From: Negativicutes bacterium
GTDB taxonomy: Bacteria; Bacillota_C; Negativicutes; Sporomusales_B; JARLHX01
Length of the DNA stretch: 64,000 nucleotides
Reading direction: 5' to 3'
Assembly (NCBI GenBank): GCA_031292035.1
Contig: JARLHX010000087.1
Coordinates: 54,617 to 118,616, forward strand
A model generated the notes under the pieces. It made no database searches and was not told the origin of the DNA. It saw only the letters and a list, made by a program, of their open reading frames with translations. The translations under genes and the position numbers were made by a program. Positions 33,290 through 41,245 of the stretch are shown one piece after another (the stretch's first letter is position 1; each line of letters opens with the position of its first letter).

Positions 33290-34178
33290 GAAAAAAACAC
33301 TCGTGACATTATTAATGCTCGGCGTGCTGTTATCAGTATCGGCAACAGTTGCCGCAGAACCAGCCATCATTAATGGAAGTATTGATTGGAACCAAGGGGT
33401 GATAACCGCCATCGGGACAGGTGCCCCTCCTGCGAGTGCCCATAGCCAGGCTCAATCCAACGCCATGGCCCGCCGCGCCGCCATCGTGGACGGATATCGC
33501 AACCTCGCAGAGCTTATCGCCGGGGTTCGCGTGGAAGGCGAAACCACAGTGCGCAATTTTGAGGTTGCCAGCGACGTAATCCGCACTCGGGTGGAGGCCA
33601 TGATCAAAGGTGCCCGCATTATCAGCGAGATGCCGATGCCTGACGGGTCGTATCAGGTGACCATGCAGATCAATCTCTATGGCGATAACAGTGTCGCGGC
33701 CGCCATCCAAGATAAGATGGCGCCAGCTGTTATTCTGCCGGTTCCGCAACCAAGCCCCAGCTACAAGCCGAATGATGTCATTCCGGCACAACCTCAGCCC
33801 CAGGTTCCTGGTAAGCCTGTCACGATTATGCCGATATACACCGGTGTCGTTGTTGATGCTCGGGGACTCGGGCTGGAGCGGGTCATGTCGCCCCGCATCT
33901 ATGACGAAGCCGGGCGGATCGTCTATGGCAACATGTATATCGACCCGAACTTTGTTGTTAAGCGGGGGATGGTTGATTACGCTTCTGACCCCGATATGAT
34001 CGCGGAGGTTACAACCGGTAAGTCTCGGGCCGGCAACTATCCGATCATTGTCAAAGCTATTGGCCTAAAAGACTTCAACGCAAACGTCGTAATCAGTCAG
34101 GCTGACGCCGACAAGATTCTCGCAGCCAACCAGCAGTCAGGGTTTATCAAGCAGACGGCGGTAGTGTTTGAACAATAA
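33288..34178 (+). CDS. LPP20-family exported protein
   Basis: 296 residues; ATG 33288 after GCAGGAGG. Signal peptide about residues 1-23 ending AAEP, without a lipobox Cys. Residues 30-145 have ITAIGTGAPP..SQAQSNAMARRAAIVDGYRNLAELIAGVRVEGETTVRNF and SYQVTMQINLYG, the LPP20/DUF pattern of outer envelope proteins. A Pro/Gln-rich linker follows, then a beta domain with GVVVDARGLGLERVMSPRIYDEAGRIVYG, like a peptidoglycan- or pilotin-type domain. It is likely periplasmic. The role is unknown; homologues are frequent in Negativicutes and flagellated diderms. Confidence 0.75.
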   Translation: MKKTLVTLLMLGVLLSVSATVAAEPAIINGSIDWNQGVITAIGTGAPPASAHSQAQSNAMARRAAIVDGYRNLAELIAGVRVEGETTVRNFEVASDVIRTRVEAMIKGARIISEMPMPDGSYQVTMQINLYGDNSVAAAIQDKMAPAVILPVPQPSPSYKPNDVIPAQPQPQVPGKPVTIMPIYTGVVVDARGLGLERVMSPRIYDEAGRIVYGNMYIDPNFVVKRGMVDYASDPDMIAEVTTGKSRAGNYPIIVKAIGLKDFNANVVISQADADKILAANQQSGFIKQTAVVFEQ

Positions 34179-34217
34179 TCGGATAGAAGTGTGACCCTTT
34201 GGCAAATTTCGCTTTAC

Positions 34218-34277
34218 CTTACGCTGGCGGGAAAACGAGCATATAGTACCGCTTTGCTGCTGTTTACAGCAGAATAA
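34218..34277 (+). pseudogene. Decayed copy of the rpsR 3' end
   Basis: Read in frame, these bases give LTLAGKRAYSTALLLFTAE and stop, against [19 protein letters not shown] in rpsR: 14 of 19 residues agree. The stop codon and terminator follow as in the original. No upstream S18 sequence is left, so it is a fragment produced by duplication or insertion. Confidence 0.82.
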
Positions 34278-34315
34278 AATGCGAAAGACACCAGTTGAAC
34301 TGGTGTCTTTTTTTT
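34250..34315 (+). repeat. Direct repeat copy B: rpsR-end and terminator
   Basis: 66 bases matching 30714-30778 except for one C/T change and one extra T in the terminator loop. The terminator stays functional and closes the LPP20-like gene. Confidence 0.92.
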
Positions 34316-34350
34316 ATATAACCACACAGCACTTTTCAATGATCGTCAAA

Positions 34351-35281
34351 CTAGCGCCGCATTACCTTCACGCCGTTGACGTGTGGTCTCATTATCGTAG
34401 AATGGCGCGTATATTTTATCAGTCGCACAAGTAATTTTCGCGATAAGCGAACACTGATCCAGCCTAAAAATAGGCCGCCTATTACATCTAACACCCAATG
34501 GATAGGGAAATAGAAGGTGGCGATAATGACGCAACTGCAAAAAAAAAGTCCACGTGTAGCGGAATAGGGTGTCTGGTTCTCGTTGGGCAACAAGTAATGA
34601 AGCGAAGGCGACTGATGTGTGCATACTCGGGAAATTATTCATTGTTATGGCTGCAGCTGTCAATTGATCGGGAAAAACTCGTAACAATCCGTCTGGGAGA
34701 TGCTTTACGACCCATATCTCATCAACAGAGATCAAAGCATAAAGGGGAAAGGCTAAACACAATTGGAGTAGGTGTCCTGAAAAAATGTAATGCCATCCTT
34801 GAATATATCTTCTTTGCAGAAAACAGATCAAGCATGGAATTAAAATTGGCATGGTGAACCCTACTAGATAGACCAAGCGAAACCATTTCATAATATATTC
34901 ATTGCTATAATCTCTGAGCCAGGACAAATCATTAAAAGGTAAAGACTCAAATGTACTGGAGAGATCAAACATTGGAGGGTGCTGGTAAAGAGCATTGGTA
35001 AATGGCGGCCAGATAAAATTGTAAACGCTGAGTAAGAGTAAAACAGCTATAGTTAATAAAACTAAATGGTAGCGAAGAAGCCTATTACCCCCACTTCCGC
35101 CCGAGGGCGAGGGCTTTTTATTAGCAAAAAGCCATGAAATAAAAATACCGGTTAGGCCTATCTTTCCCAAAACGTCAGCAATATTCCTGGTGGGATCTGA
35201 TGTGATGAAGGCCCCCGTAAAATAAATGAGGTAGTATAAAATGCAGGCTAATCCCACAAAAAAGACAACCCATTGTGCCAT
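34351..35281 (-). pseudogene. PAP2 superfamily phosphatase, frameshifted at a T9 run
   Basis: The frame from ATG 35281 (minus; GAGGGAG before it) encodes about six membrane helices and NNFPSMHTSVAFASLL, the PSGH-like active-site motif of PAP2 phosphatases. At a run of nine A/T pairs (34549-34557) the frame shifts. The missing part lies in another frame: VIIATFYFPIHWVLDVIGGLFLGW, the third PAP2 motif with its catalytic His and Asp. Removing one base of the run restores one continuous frame ending at 34351. Either the gene is broken, phase-variable by slippage, or there is a sequencing error. Substrate would be a lipid phosphate or undecaprenyl pyrophosphate. Confidence 0.82.
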
Positions 35282-35636
35282 ATTCTTTGCTCCCTCGCTG
35301 CTTAGCGCCTGAATGCTAAGCATGTCAATAATTCCAATAAATAGCCTATCATATAAAATATGTCAAAACAACCAAAAAAAGAAAACACGGACAATGCTGT
35401 TATTTATACAAACTGCTAAATTAAACGGTTTTGTTTCAGGATAATCATTATAGGAATAATCGGGTAACCGGATATAGACAGAAGAGAAAACTGTAAGAGA
35501 TAGATTCCTTGAAGTAGAGAGACGGTTTTTTATTAAATAGAGTGCGCGATTAGCAGGTTATCAAAATTCATATAGCGAATTCCACATGGTAAATAATAGT
35601 AATGAGCGGATGACGATTTTAAATGGAGGGGTTAAC

Positions 35637-36398
35637 ATGACACTGTTAAAGGAAAGACTAAAAAATGGGGAGCCGCTTTTTGGACCGTTCATCAATCTGT
35701 GTCACCCGGCTGTGCTCGAAATTGCCGGTTTGGCTGGATTTGATTTTGCCATTATTGATACCGAGCACGGCGAACTGTCTTCAGACAGAGCGGTCGACAT
35801 GGTGCGGGCCGCAAAGCTGTCAGGCGTCAGCCCGGTGGTTCGGGTCTATGGTAATCAACCGGAGTTGATCGCAAAGGCGCTGGATATTGGAGCAGAGGGA
35901 GTGCAGGTGCCCCAGGTGGGTAATAAAGCGGAGGCACTGGCGGCGGTAAAGGCCGCAAAGTTTTCCCCGGAGGGAGCTCGGGGCTGCAACCGATATGTTC
36001 GGGCAGCGAAATACTCGGCTGCAGACAAATTTGCTTATTTTGGCAACGCCAATCATGAGATAGCTGTCATTATTCAGGTTGAAGGCAAAGAAGGAATGGA
36101 CAATCTGCAGGAAATTATTACGGTTCCTGGGATTGATGTTTTGTTTATCGGCCCTTATGACCTTTCCGCGTCGCTCGGAATACCCGGTCAGGTCGAGCAT
36201 CCGCTACTTATCGCCGAGATGAAGAAAACGATGGAACTGGCGCAGAAAGCCGGAGTGGCAATCGGCTTTTTTGTCGATGATGTGGCTAGTGCGGTTAAAT
36301 GGAAAAAGTTGGGGATACAATATATTTCCTTTGCGGCCGACGTCGGGTTACTTTATGAAGTATTTAGCCAAAAGGTAAAGGCTTTTAAGGAAGAGTAG
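35637..36398 (+). CDS. HpcH/HpaI family 2-keto-3-deoxy acid aldolase
   Basis: 253 residues from ATG 35637 (RBS GGAGGGG). Class II, metal-dependent TIM barrel: DFAIIDTEHGELS, VRVYGNQPELIAKALDIGAEGVQVPQV, GARGCNRYVRAAKY, IIQVEGKEG and DVLFIGPYDLSASLG are all in place. The family cleaves 2-keto-3-deoxy or 4-hydroxy-2-oxo acids to pyruvate and an aldehyde. It is a single-gene transcript with a strong terminator, at the head of the acid catabolic cluster. Likely partner of the IlvD/Edd dehydratase at 41246, which would produce its substrate. Confidence 0.9.
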   Translation: MTLLKERLKNGEPLFGPFINLCHPAVLEIAGLAGFDFAIIDTEHGELSSDRAVDMVRAAKLSGVSPVVRVYGNQPELIAKALDIGAEGVQVPQVGNKAEALAAVKAAKFSPEGARGCNRYVRAAKYSAADKFAYFGNANHEIAVIIQVEGKEGMDNLQEIITVPGIDVLFIGPYDLSASLGIPGQVEHPLLIAEMKKTMELAQKAGVAIGFFVDDVASAVKWKKLGIQYISFAADVGLLYEVFSQKVKAFKEE

Positions 36399-36426
36399 GC
36401 CGGACAGGCGCTATGCCAAGAAGGCG

Positions 36427-36467
36427 CAAGCAGGCAAGGTCCCGGATTACCGGGCCTTGCCTGCTTG
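36427..36467 (+). terminator. Terminator after the aldolase gene
   Basis: CAAGCAGGCAAGG-T-CCCGG (from 36427) pairs with CCGGG-C-CCTTGCCTGCTTG (to 36467), loop ATTA. A long GC-rich hairpin with a short T-rich tail. Confidence 0.82.
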
Positions 36468-36616
36468 TTGAAAACAAACCTGCAAAATATGTAGTAAAAA
36501 AATTCCAAAACAGGGATCTCCTAAAGAGGATTTTAATGATAGAATGCTAAATAAACTAACAATCAACAAGTGATTTATCGCGAATGATAGCATCCTTTAT
36601 AAGGATGCAAAATTAT

Positions 36617-36651
36617 GTTCTAGAATATGAACTTTGTTCATGGATGAGAAC
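36617..36651. promoter_or_regulatory. 35-bp double-dyad operator upstream of the SDR-MFS operon
   Basis: GTTC-N8-GAAC-N3-GTTC-N8-GAAC. The same design and total length recur at 39803-39837. A GCATCC-N7-GGATGC hairpin (36590-36608) lies just upstream. The rest of the ~320-base gap (36468-36785) is AT-rich and holds no gene. IclR proteins bind paired palindromes as dimers of dimers; the IclR gene is between the two sites. Confidence 0.72.
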
Positions 36652-36785
36652 GTAAGCTAAATACATACATTCCGGCACAACCGCAAAATAAGATAAGGAC
36701 TAAACAAGAAAGGAGAGCGATACGAAAGAGTGTGACTATCTCACCCCGCCGAAGAGGGGGAAACCGAAAGAAAGGAGGGTATAAA

Positions 36786-37538
36786 ATGGGTGAATTCTCG
36801 AATGCAATCGTGGTGGTGACTGGAGGAAGCAAGGGGATCGGTCGGGCCTGTGTCGAGCGTTTTTGCCAAGAAGGGGCGCATTGCATTATTGTAAGCAGAA
36901 ATGGCCAGGAAGGGCAATCGCTTGTGGCGGAACTTGCCTGCCAAGGATTTAGCGCCAGCGCCATTGCCGCTGATGTCGGCAAGGTAGGCGAAATTAAAAC
37001 GATGGTTCAGGCAGTGATTGATCAGTTCGGTAGGATTGATGTACTGGTGAATTGTGCCGGGGTTAACCGAAGGAAACCGGCTCTCGAGTATTTGGAAGAG
37101 GACTGGGACTATATGATGGACATCAACCTCAAGGGAGCCTTTTTCTGCTCGGTGGAAGTTGGCAAGCACATGGTCGCCAGCGGGACGGGCGCCATCATTA
37201 ACTTATCTTCGATACAGGGGCATACCGTGTTGCCGGAGCGCACAATCTACGCCGCCAGCAAGGGAGGCGTCATGCAGTTTACCAAAGGAATGGCCAATGA
37301 GTGGGCTAAAACAGGGGTCAGGGTAAATTCAATTTCTCCGGGGTTTGTCGGCACGCCAATGGTTGCCAAGGTGATGGATGATCCGGTGTGGTCAGGACTT
37401 ATCAAGTCGCGGACACCGATGGGACGCGTCGCACAACCGGCAGAAGTGGCGGAGTTGATTGCATTTTTGGCGTCGCCGCGCGCCAGCTATATTACAGGTG
37501 CCGATATTTCGATCGACGGCGGCTGGACAGCCAGTTAG
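36786..37538 (+). CDS. Short-chain dehydrogenase/reductase
   Basis: 250 residues from ATG 36786, eight bases after AAAGGAGGG. Classical SDR motifs: TGGSKGIG near residue 13, NCAG near residue 90, catalytic SSIQ...YAASK (Ser, Tyr, Lys), and GADISIDGGWTAS at the end. The nucleotide site after beta-2 reads SRNGQ, which favours NADP or NAD without decision. In context it may oxidise a 2-keto-3-deoxy acid or reduce an oxo acid. Co-transcribed with the MFS gene, 26 bases downstream. Confidence 0.88.
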   Translation: MGEFSNAIVVVTGGSKGIGRACVERFCQEGAHCIIVSRNGQEGQSLVAELACQGFSASAIAADVGKVGEIKTMVQAVIDQFGRIDVLVNCAGVNRRKPALEYLEEDWDYMMDINLKGAFFCSVEVGKHMVASGTGAIINLSSIQGHTVLPERTIYAASKGGVMQFTKGMANEWAKTGVRVNSISPGFVGTPMVAKVMDDPVWSGLIKSRTPMGRVAQPAEVAELIAFLASPRASYITGADISIDGGWTAS

Positions 37539-37564
37539 AGTGTAGTTAATGAGGAGGTCGTGGG

Positions 37565-38836
37565 ATGAAAGGGTACCGTTTGGTGGTTTTAGGCCTAATG
37601 GTGGCGTCTACTTTTATCAACTATATCGACCGAGCATCTTTATCAATCGCTGCACCCTATATTATGAAAGAGTTCAATTTTTCACCTGCCGAAATGGGGA
37701 TTGTTTTCAGCAGTTTTTTTCTTAGTTATGCCGTGTTTTGTTTTGTAGGCGGATATCTGTCCGATATTTACGGGCCAAAGAAAACGATAGCGTTTGCCAT
37801 GGTGGCCTGGTCGCTGTTTGCCGGAGCTCCGGCGATTGCGTGGGGATTCACTTCACTCGTCGTTTTCCGGATATTGTTTGGTGCTGGCGAAGGACCAATC
37901 AGTTCTGTGTCCAACAAGATGATTAATAACTGGTTTCCGGCGACCGAAAGAGCGAAAGCCAAGGGCATTGCCGATACTGGCATGTCGATGGGGGCGGCAC
38001 TGGCCGGGCCCATCGTCGGCCTTATCGCTGTGGAGTGGGGTTGGCGGGTTTCTTTTGCAGTGTTAACGGTGATTGGCTTTGTGTGGGTCGTTTTTTGGTT
38101 CAAGATGGTAACTGATCACCCAAAAGAGCATAATAAAGTGTCGGCTGCTGAACTGGAGGAAATCGAAAAAGGCAAAATTACCGTCTCCGAGGTGTCAGAA
38201 AAGCTGCCGCTGCTATACTATCTGAAACAGCCGATTATATTATCCACCGTGGTAGCCTTCTTCGCCACCAACTATGCTACCTATTTCTTTTTGACTTGGT
38301 TTCCCAGCTATCTGGTCATGGCCCACAATCTGAGTATTAAAAACATGGCCATTGTCAGTGTCATCCCCTGGCTGTTCGGCGCTTTAGGCTACGGAATGGG
38401 TGGCTACTTATCCGACCATCTTGTCAAACGACTAGGGAATTTGGTGCTGGGCCGAAAACTGGTTATTTCGGTATTCTTGTTCTGTGCCGCCCTGTCGATC
38501 GGCTTCTGCGGTTTAGTGACATCAACGACATCAGCGGTAGTTCTGATGTCACTGGGGATTTTCTTTGCCTATCTTTCGACTGCATCCTACTGGGCAATCA
38601 TTCAGGATACAGTTAAAAGCGACAGTGTAGGGCGGGTTGGGGGCTTTGTCCATTTTCTGTCCAATACGGCTGGGATCGTGGCCCCTAGCGTCACCGGCTT
38701 TATCGTGCAAGCAACCGGCGTCTTTACCAGCGCATTTTTACTGACTGGAGGCCTGGCCGTGATTGGCGCGGCATCGGTTGCCCTGTTTGCCAAACCGATT
38801 GTTGCTCCTGTCAGCCCGAACACGCCGGCGGCGTAG
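37565..38836 (+). CDS. MFS anion:cation symporter (sugar-acid transporter)
   Basis: 423 residues with twelve membrane helices. The first helix reads TFINYIDRASLSIAAPYIMKEF, the hallmark of the ACS family that includes galactonate, glucarate and hexuronate transporters. The loop 2-3 motif GGYLSDIYGPKKT and GEGPISSVSNKMINNWFP are present. It should import a carboxylate, probably an aldonate or hydroxy acid, with protons or Na. RBS GAGGAGG before ATG 37565. The operon context with dehydratase and aldolase supports a sugar-acid substrate. Confidence 0.88.
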   Translation: MKGYRLVVLGLMVASTFINYIDRASLSIAAPYIMKEFNFSPAEMGIVFSSFFLSYAVFCFVGGYLSDIYGPKKTIAFAMVAWSLFAGAPAIAWGFTSLVVFRILFGAGEGPISSVSNKMINNWFPATERAKAKGIADTGMSMGAALAGPIVGLIAVEWGWRVSFAVLTVIGFVWVVFWFKMVTDHPKEHNKVSAAELEEIEKGKITVSEVSEKLPLLYYLKQPIILSTVVAFFATNYATYFFLTWFPSYLVMAHNLSIKNMAIVSVIPWLFGALGYGMGGYLSDHLVKRLGNLVLGRKLVISVFLFCAALSIGFCGLVTSTTSAVVLMSLGIFFAYLSTASYWAIIQDTVKSDSVGRVGGFVHFLSNTAGIVAPSVTGFIVQATGVFTSAFLLTGGLAVIGAASVALFAKPIVAPVSPNTPAA

Positions 38837-39014
38837 TAACTACTGTACGTAAATTTGCGCCGGTAAAGCGGTTGACAGCTATTTAGCGCAGCAGGAAAAG
38901 CGAATCTGGCGTGGAATCCAAACGATGAGGATGGTTTTTCCAGAGGTGGCTTGAGCAGGAGAGAGATAGTTGCTCTTGCTCAAGCTGCAAACCGTCTGTG
39001 GGCGGGGGGATAGG

Positions 39015-39785
39015 GTGACAACTGTAAAATCATCAAACGTAAAATCTGCAGCGCGAACGCTGGATATCATCGAGTTTATCGTCAATTGTCCCAAACCACC
39101 GACTTTTACAGCGATACAGGAGTATTTGGATATACCGAAAAGCTCTTTGTCTTATCTATTGCAGGATCTCACCAATCGCGAGTATATCCAATTCGACGCC
39201 GACATACGAGTATATTATCCTGGCCTGAAACTGATCCAGGTCAGTGCCTCCTGTATCAATAACACCAATACATCGCGGGAAATTTGGCAGGCCATCAAAA
39301 AGCTCAGTGATGAACTGGGAGAGACTTCCCATGCCGCCATCTTGGACGGTCGTTTTGTGGTGTATATCGCCAAATGCCAGGGAACGAAAGATCTCAGTGT
39401 TGTAACCAATATCGGCTTTAGAATCCCTGCACATGCCACTGCGTTAGGAAAGGTGATGCTATCGGCCCTCGGCGAGGAAGAAGTGCGATCAAGATTAGGT
39501 AAGACCGAACTTGAGCGATATACCGAAAACACCATTGTTTCGCACCAGGTGCTGTTTGCTGATTTGGAGAAGGTGGCGAAGCAGGGATATGCCATTGATA
39601 ATCAGGAAATTATTCCGGGCGGTATTTGCGTGGCTGCGCCGATCGGGGACAAGTCACACAGCGTAGTTGCCGCGCTCAGTGTTACCGTACCAGTCATTCG
39701 GGTCAGCGATACTTTTCTTGCCGAAATGGTCAGCAAAGTCCGGGCAGCAGCGGCTAATGTCTCACTACGTTTAGGTAAAATATAA
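39015..39785 (+). CDS. IclR family transcriptional regulator
   Basis: 256 residues from GTG 39015 after a G-rich RBS. N-terminal winged helix: SAARTLDIIEFIVNCPKPPTFTAIQEYLDIPKSSLSYLLQDL. The C-terminal effector domain has GFRIPAHATALGKVMLSAL and a closing IPGGICVAAPI. IclR proteins bind small carboxylates and control neighbouring catabolic genes. Two matching 35-bp dyads flank this gene on either side, so it probably controls both the SDR-MFS and DUF2088 operons. It has its own small transcription unit: the gap from the MFS stop is 178 bases with no other gene. Confidence 0.9.
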   Translation: MTTVKSSNVKSAARTLDIIEFIVNCPKPPTFTAIQEYLDIPKSSLSYLLQDLTNREYIQFDADIRVYYPGLKLIQVSASCINNTNTSREIWQAIKKLSDELGETSHAAILDGRFVVYIAKCQGTKDLSVVTNIGFRIPAHATALGKVMLSALGEEEVRSRLGKTELERYTENTIVSHQVLFADLEKVAKQGYAIDNQEIIPGGICVAAPIGDKSHSVVAALSVTVPVIRVSDTFLAEMVSKVRAAAANVSLRLGKI

Positions 39786-39802
39786 AATAATGTTTTTTGC
39801 CT

Positions 39803-39837
39803 GTTCTAAATAGCGAACGTGGTTCATAAATGCGAAC
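39803..39837. promoter_or_regulatory. 35-bp double-dyad operator upstream of the DUF2088 operon
   Basis: GTTC-N8-GAAC-N3-GTTC-N8-GAAC, same length and spacing as the site at 36617-36651; 23 of the 35 bases are shared, including all GTTC/GAAC blocks. It is about 95 bases before the DUF2088 start. Confidence 0.75.
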
Positions 39838-39931
39838 AAAAATAAATATTGCGGTCGTGTTGCAAAGGCATCGTTTTGGCGGCGGTTGCTGCCGGATAAT
39901 GTTATAAAAATTTCACTGGAGGTATCGTTTT

Positions 39932-41203
39932 ATGGGTGTCATTCAAGAGTTGCTGCAGGGTATACCCCTACCTCGTCTGGTCAAGGTGCATCAGAAGTTT
40001 GCCGCACCGGAGGTAACCGACCTGCCAGGGGTACTGCGCGAGGAATTGGCCAAAGCTGGAGTCGGCGACAGGATCAAGCCGGGGATGAAGATTGCTATTG
40101 CGGTAGGCAGCCGCGGTGTGGCCGAGATCCCGACTATTACCCGGGTGACAGTGGAAGAAATCAAAAAACGCGGCGGCCTTCCCTTTGTGGTGCCAGCCAT
40201 GGGCAGTCATGGCGGAGCGACGGCAGCAGGCCAGCAAAATGTATTAGCAGAGCTCGGTGTGACCGAGGCCAGTGTCGGTTGCCCAATCGTGTCTTCGATG
40301 GAGGTCGTGGAAGTCGGCCGGCTGCCCAACGGGCTGGCAGTGCTTATCGACAAGAAGGCTTACGAATCCGACGGCATCGTCATCATCAACCGGGTCAAGA
40401 CCCATACCGCCTTTCACGGTCCGTGCGAGAGCGGCCTGGCGAAGATGCTGTCCATCGGTCTCGGCAAACAAAAGGGCGCTGACTCTTGTCATGCCTACAG
40501 TTTCAAGCATATGGCCGAACATGTAATTGAAATGGCCAAAATTAAGATCGCGAAGGCTCCGGTATTGTTTGGTGTGGCAACAATTGAAAATGCTTATGAC
40601 CGGGTGGCGAAAGTCGTCACAGTGCCGGCTGAAAAAATTATCGAGATCGATCAGCAGCTGCTGATCGAATCCAAAACCCAGATGCCGCGGATTATGTTCG
40701 ATCCAATGGATGTACTGATTGTCGACCGTATCGGCAAAGAGATTTCCGGAGACGGCATGGACCCCAACATAACCGGCCGCTACCCCACACCCTACGCTAG
40801 CGGCGGACCGGTAGTGAACAAGCTGGTGGTGCTCGACCTGACGGAAAAAACCCACGGCAACGCCAATGGAATGGGGGCCGCCGATTTTACCACCAAAAAA
40901 CTAGTGGATAAAGCCGACTGGGACTATACTTATGCGAATGCCCTGACTTCTACCGTCTGTGAGCCTATTCGCATTCCGATGGTTCTGGCTTCAGACAAAG
41001 AGGCCATTCTGGCGGCGGTAAAGACCAGCTTTGCCCGCGATCTTACCAAGGTTCGCCTGGTAAGGATCAAAGATACCCTCCACCTGGGTGAAATCTATAT
41101 TTCCGAGTCGTTGCTGCCTGAGGCCGAGGCCAATCCGGATATCGAGGTCTGTGGTTTGCCGATAGAGATGAAGTTTGATGCCAGCGGGAATTTAATCGAC
41201 TAA
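39932..41203 (+). CDS. LarA-like (DUF2088) isomerase, putative nickel-pincer enzyme
   Basis: 423 residues; ATG 39932 after CACTGGAGG. The N-terminal domain has VGSRGVAEIPTITRVTVEEI and PAMGSHGGATAAGQ; the middle has RVKTHTAFHGPCESGLAKML and GADSCHAYSF. These resemble the lactate-racemase (LarA/DUF2088) superfamily, whose members use a nickel-pincer nucleotide to racemise or epimerise 2-hydroxy acids. The His and Lys positions (SHGG, KTH, SGLAKM) are suitable for the catalytic and nickel sites. The substrate is not known; neighbours suggest a sugar acid or other 2-hydroxy acid. No larB, larC or larE genes are in the window, so cofactor genes must be elsewhere if it uses nickel. First gene of a five-gene operon. 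Confidence 0.8.
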   Translation: MGVIQELLQGIPLPRLVKVHQKFAAPEVTDLPGVLREELAKAGVGDRIKPGMKIAIAVGSRGVAEIPTITRVTVEEIKKRGGLPFVVPAMGSHGGATAAGQQNVLAELGVTEASVGCPIVSSMEVVEVGRLPNGLAVLIDKKAYESDGIVIINRVKTHTAFHGPCESGLAKMLSIGLGKQKGADSCHAYSFKHMAEHVIEMAKIKIAKAPVLFGVATIENAYDRVAKVVTVPAEKIIEIDQQLLIESKTQMPRIMFDPMDVLIVDRIGKEISGDGMDPNITGRYPTPYASGGPVVNKLVVLDLTEKTHGNANGMGAADFTTKKLVDKADWDYTYANALTSTVCEPIRIPMVLASDKEAILAAVKTSFARDLTKVRLVRIKDTLHLGEIYISESLLPEAEANPDIEVCGLPIEMKFDASGNLID

Positions 41204-41245
41204 AGGTTGCCCAGGGGAACTTTCGATTAAAAGGAGAGTGAGACG

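Noticed and set aside
35550..35586. Third copy of the GTTC/GAAC operator before the aldolase
   Set aside because: ATTC-N7-GAAT is present near 35568 but the spacing and bases differ and the second dyad is missing.
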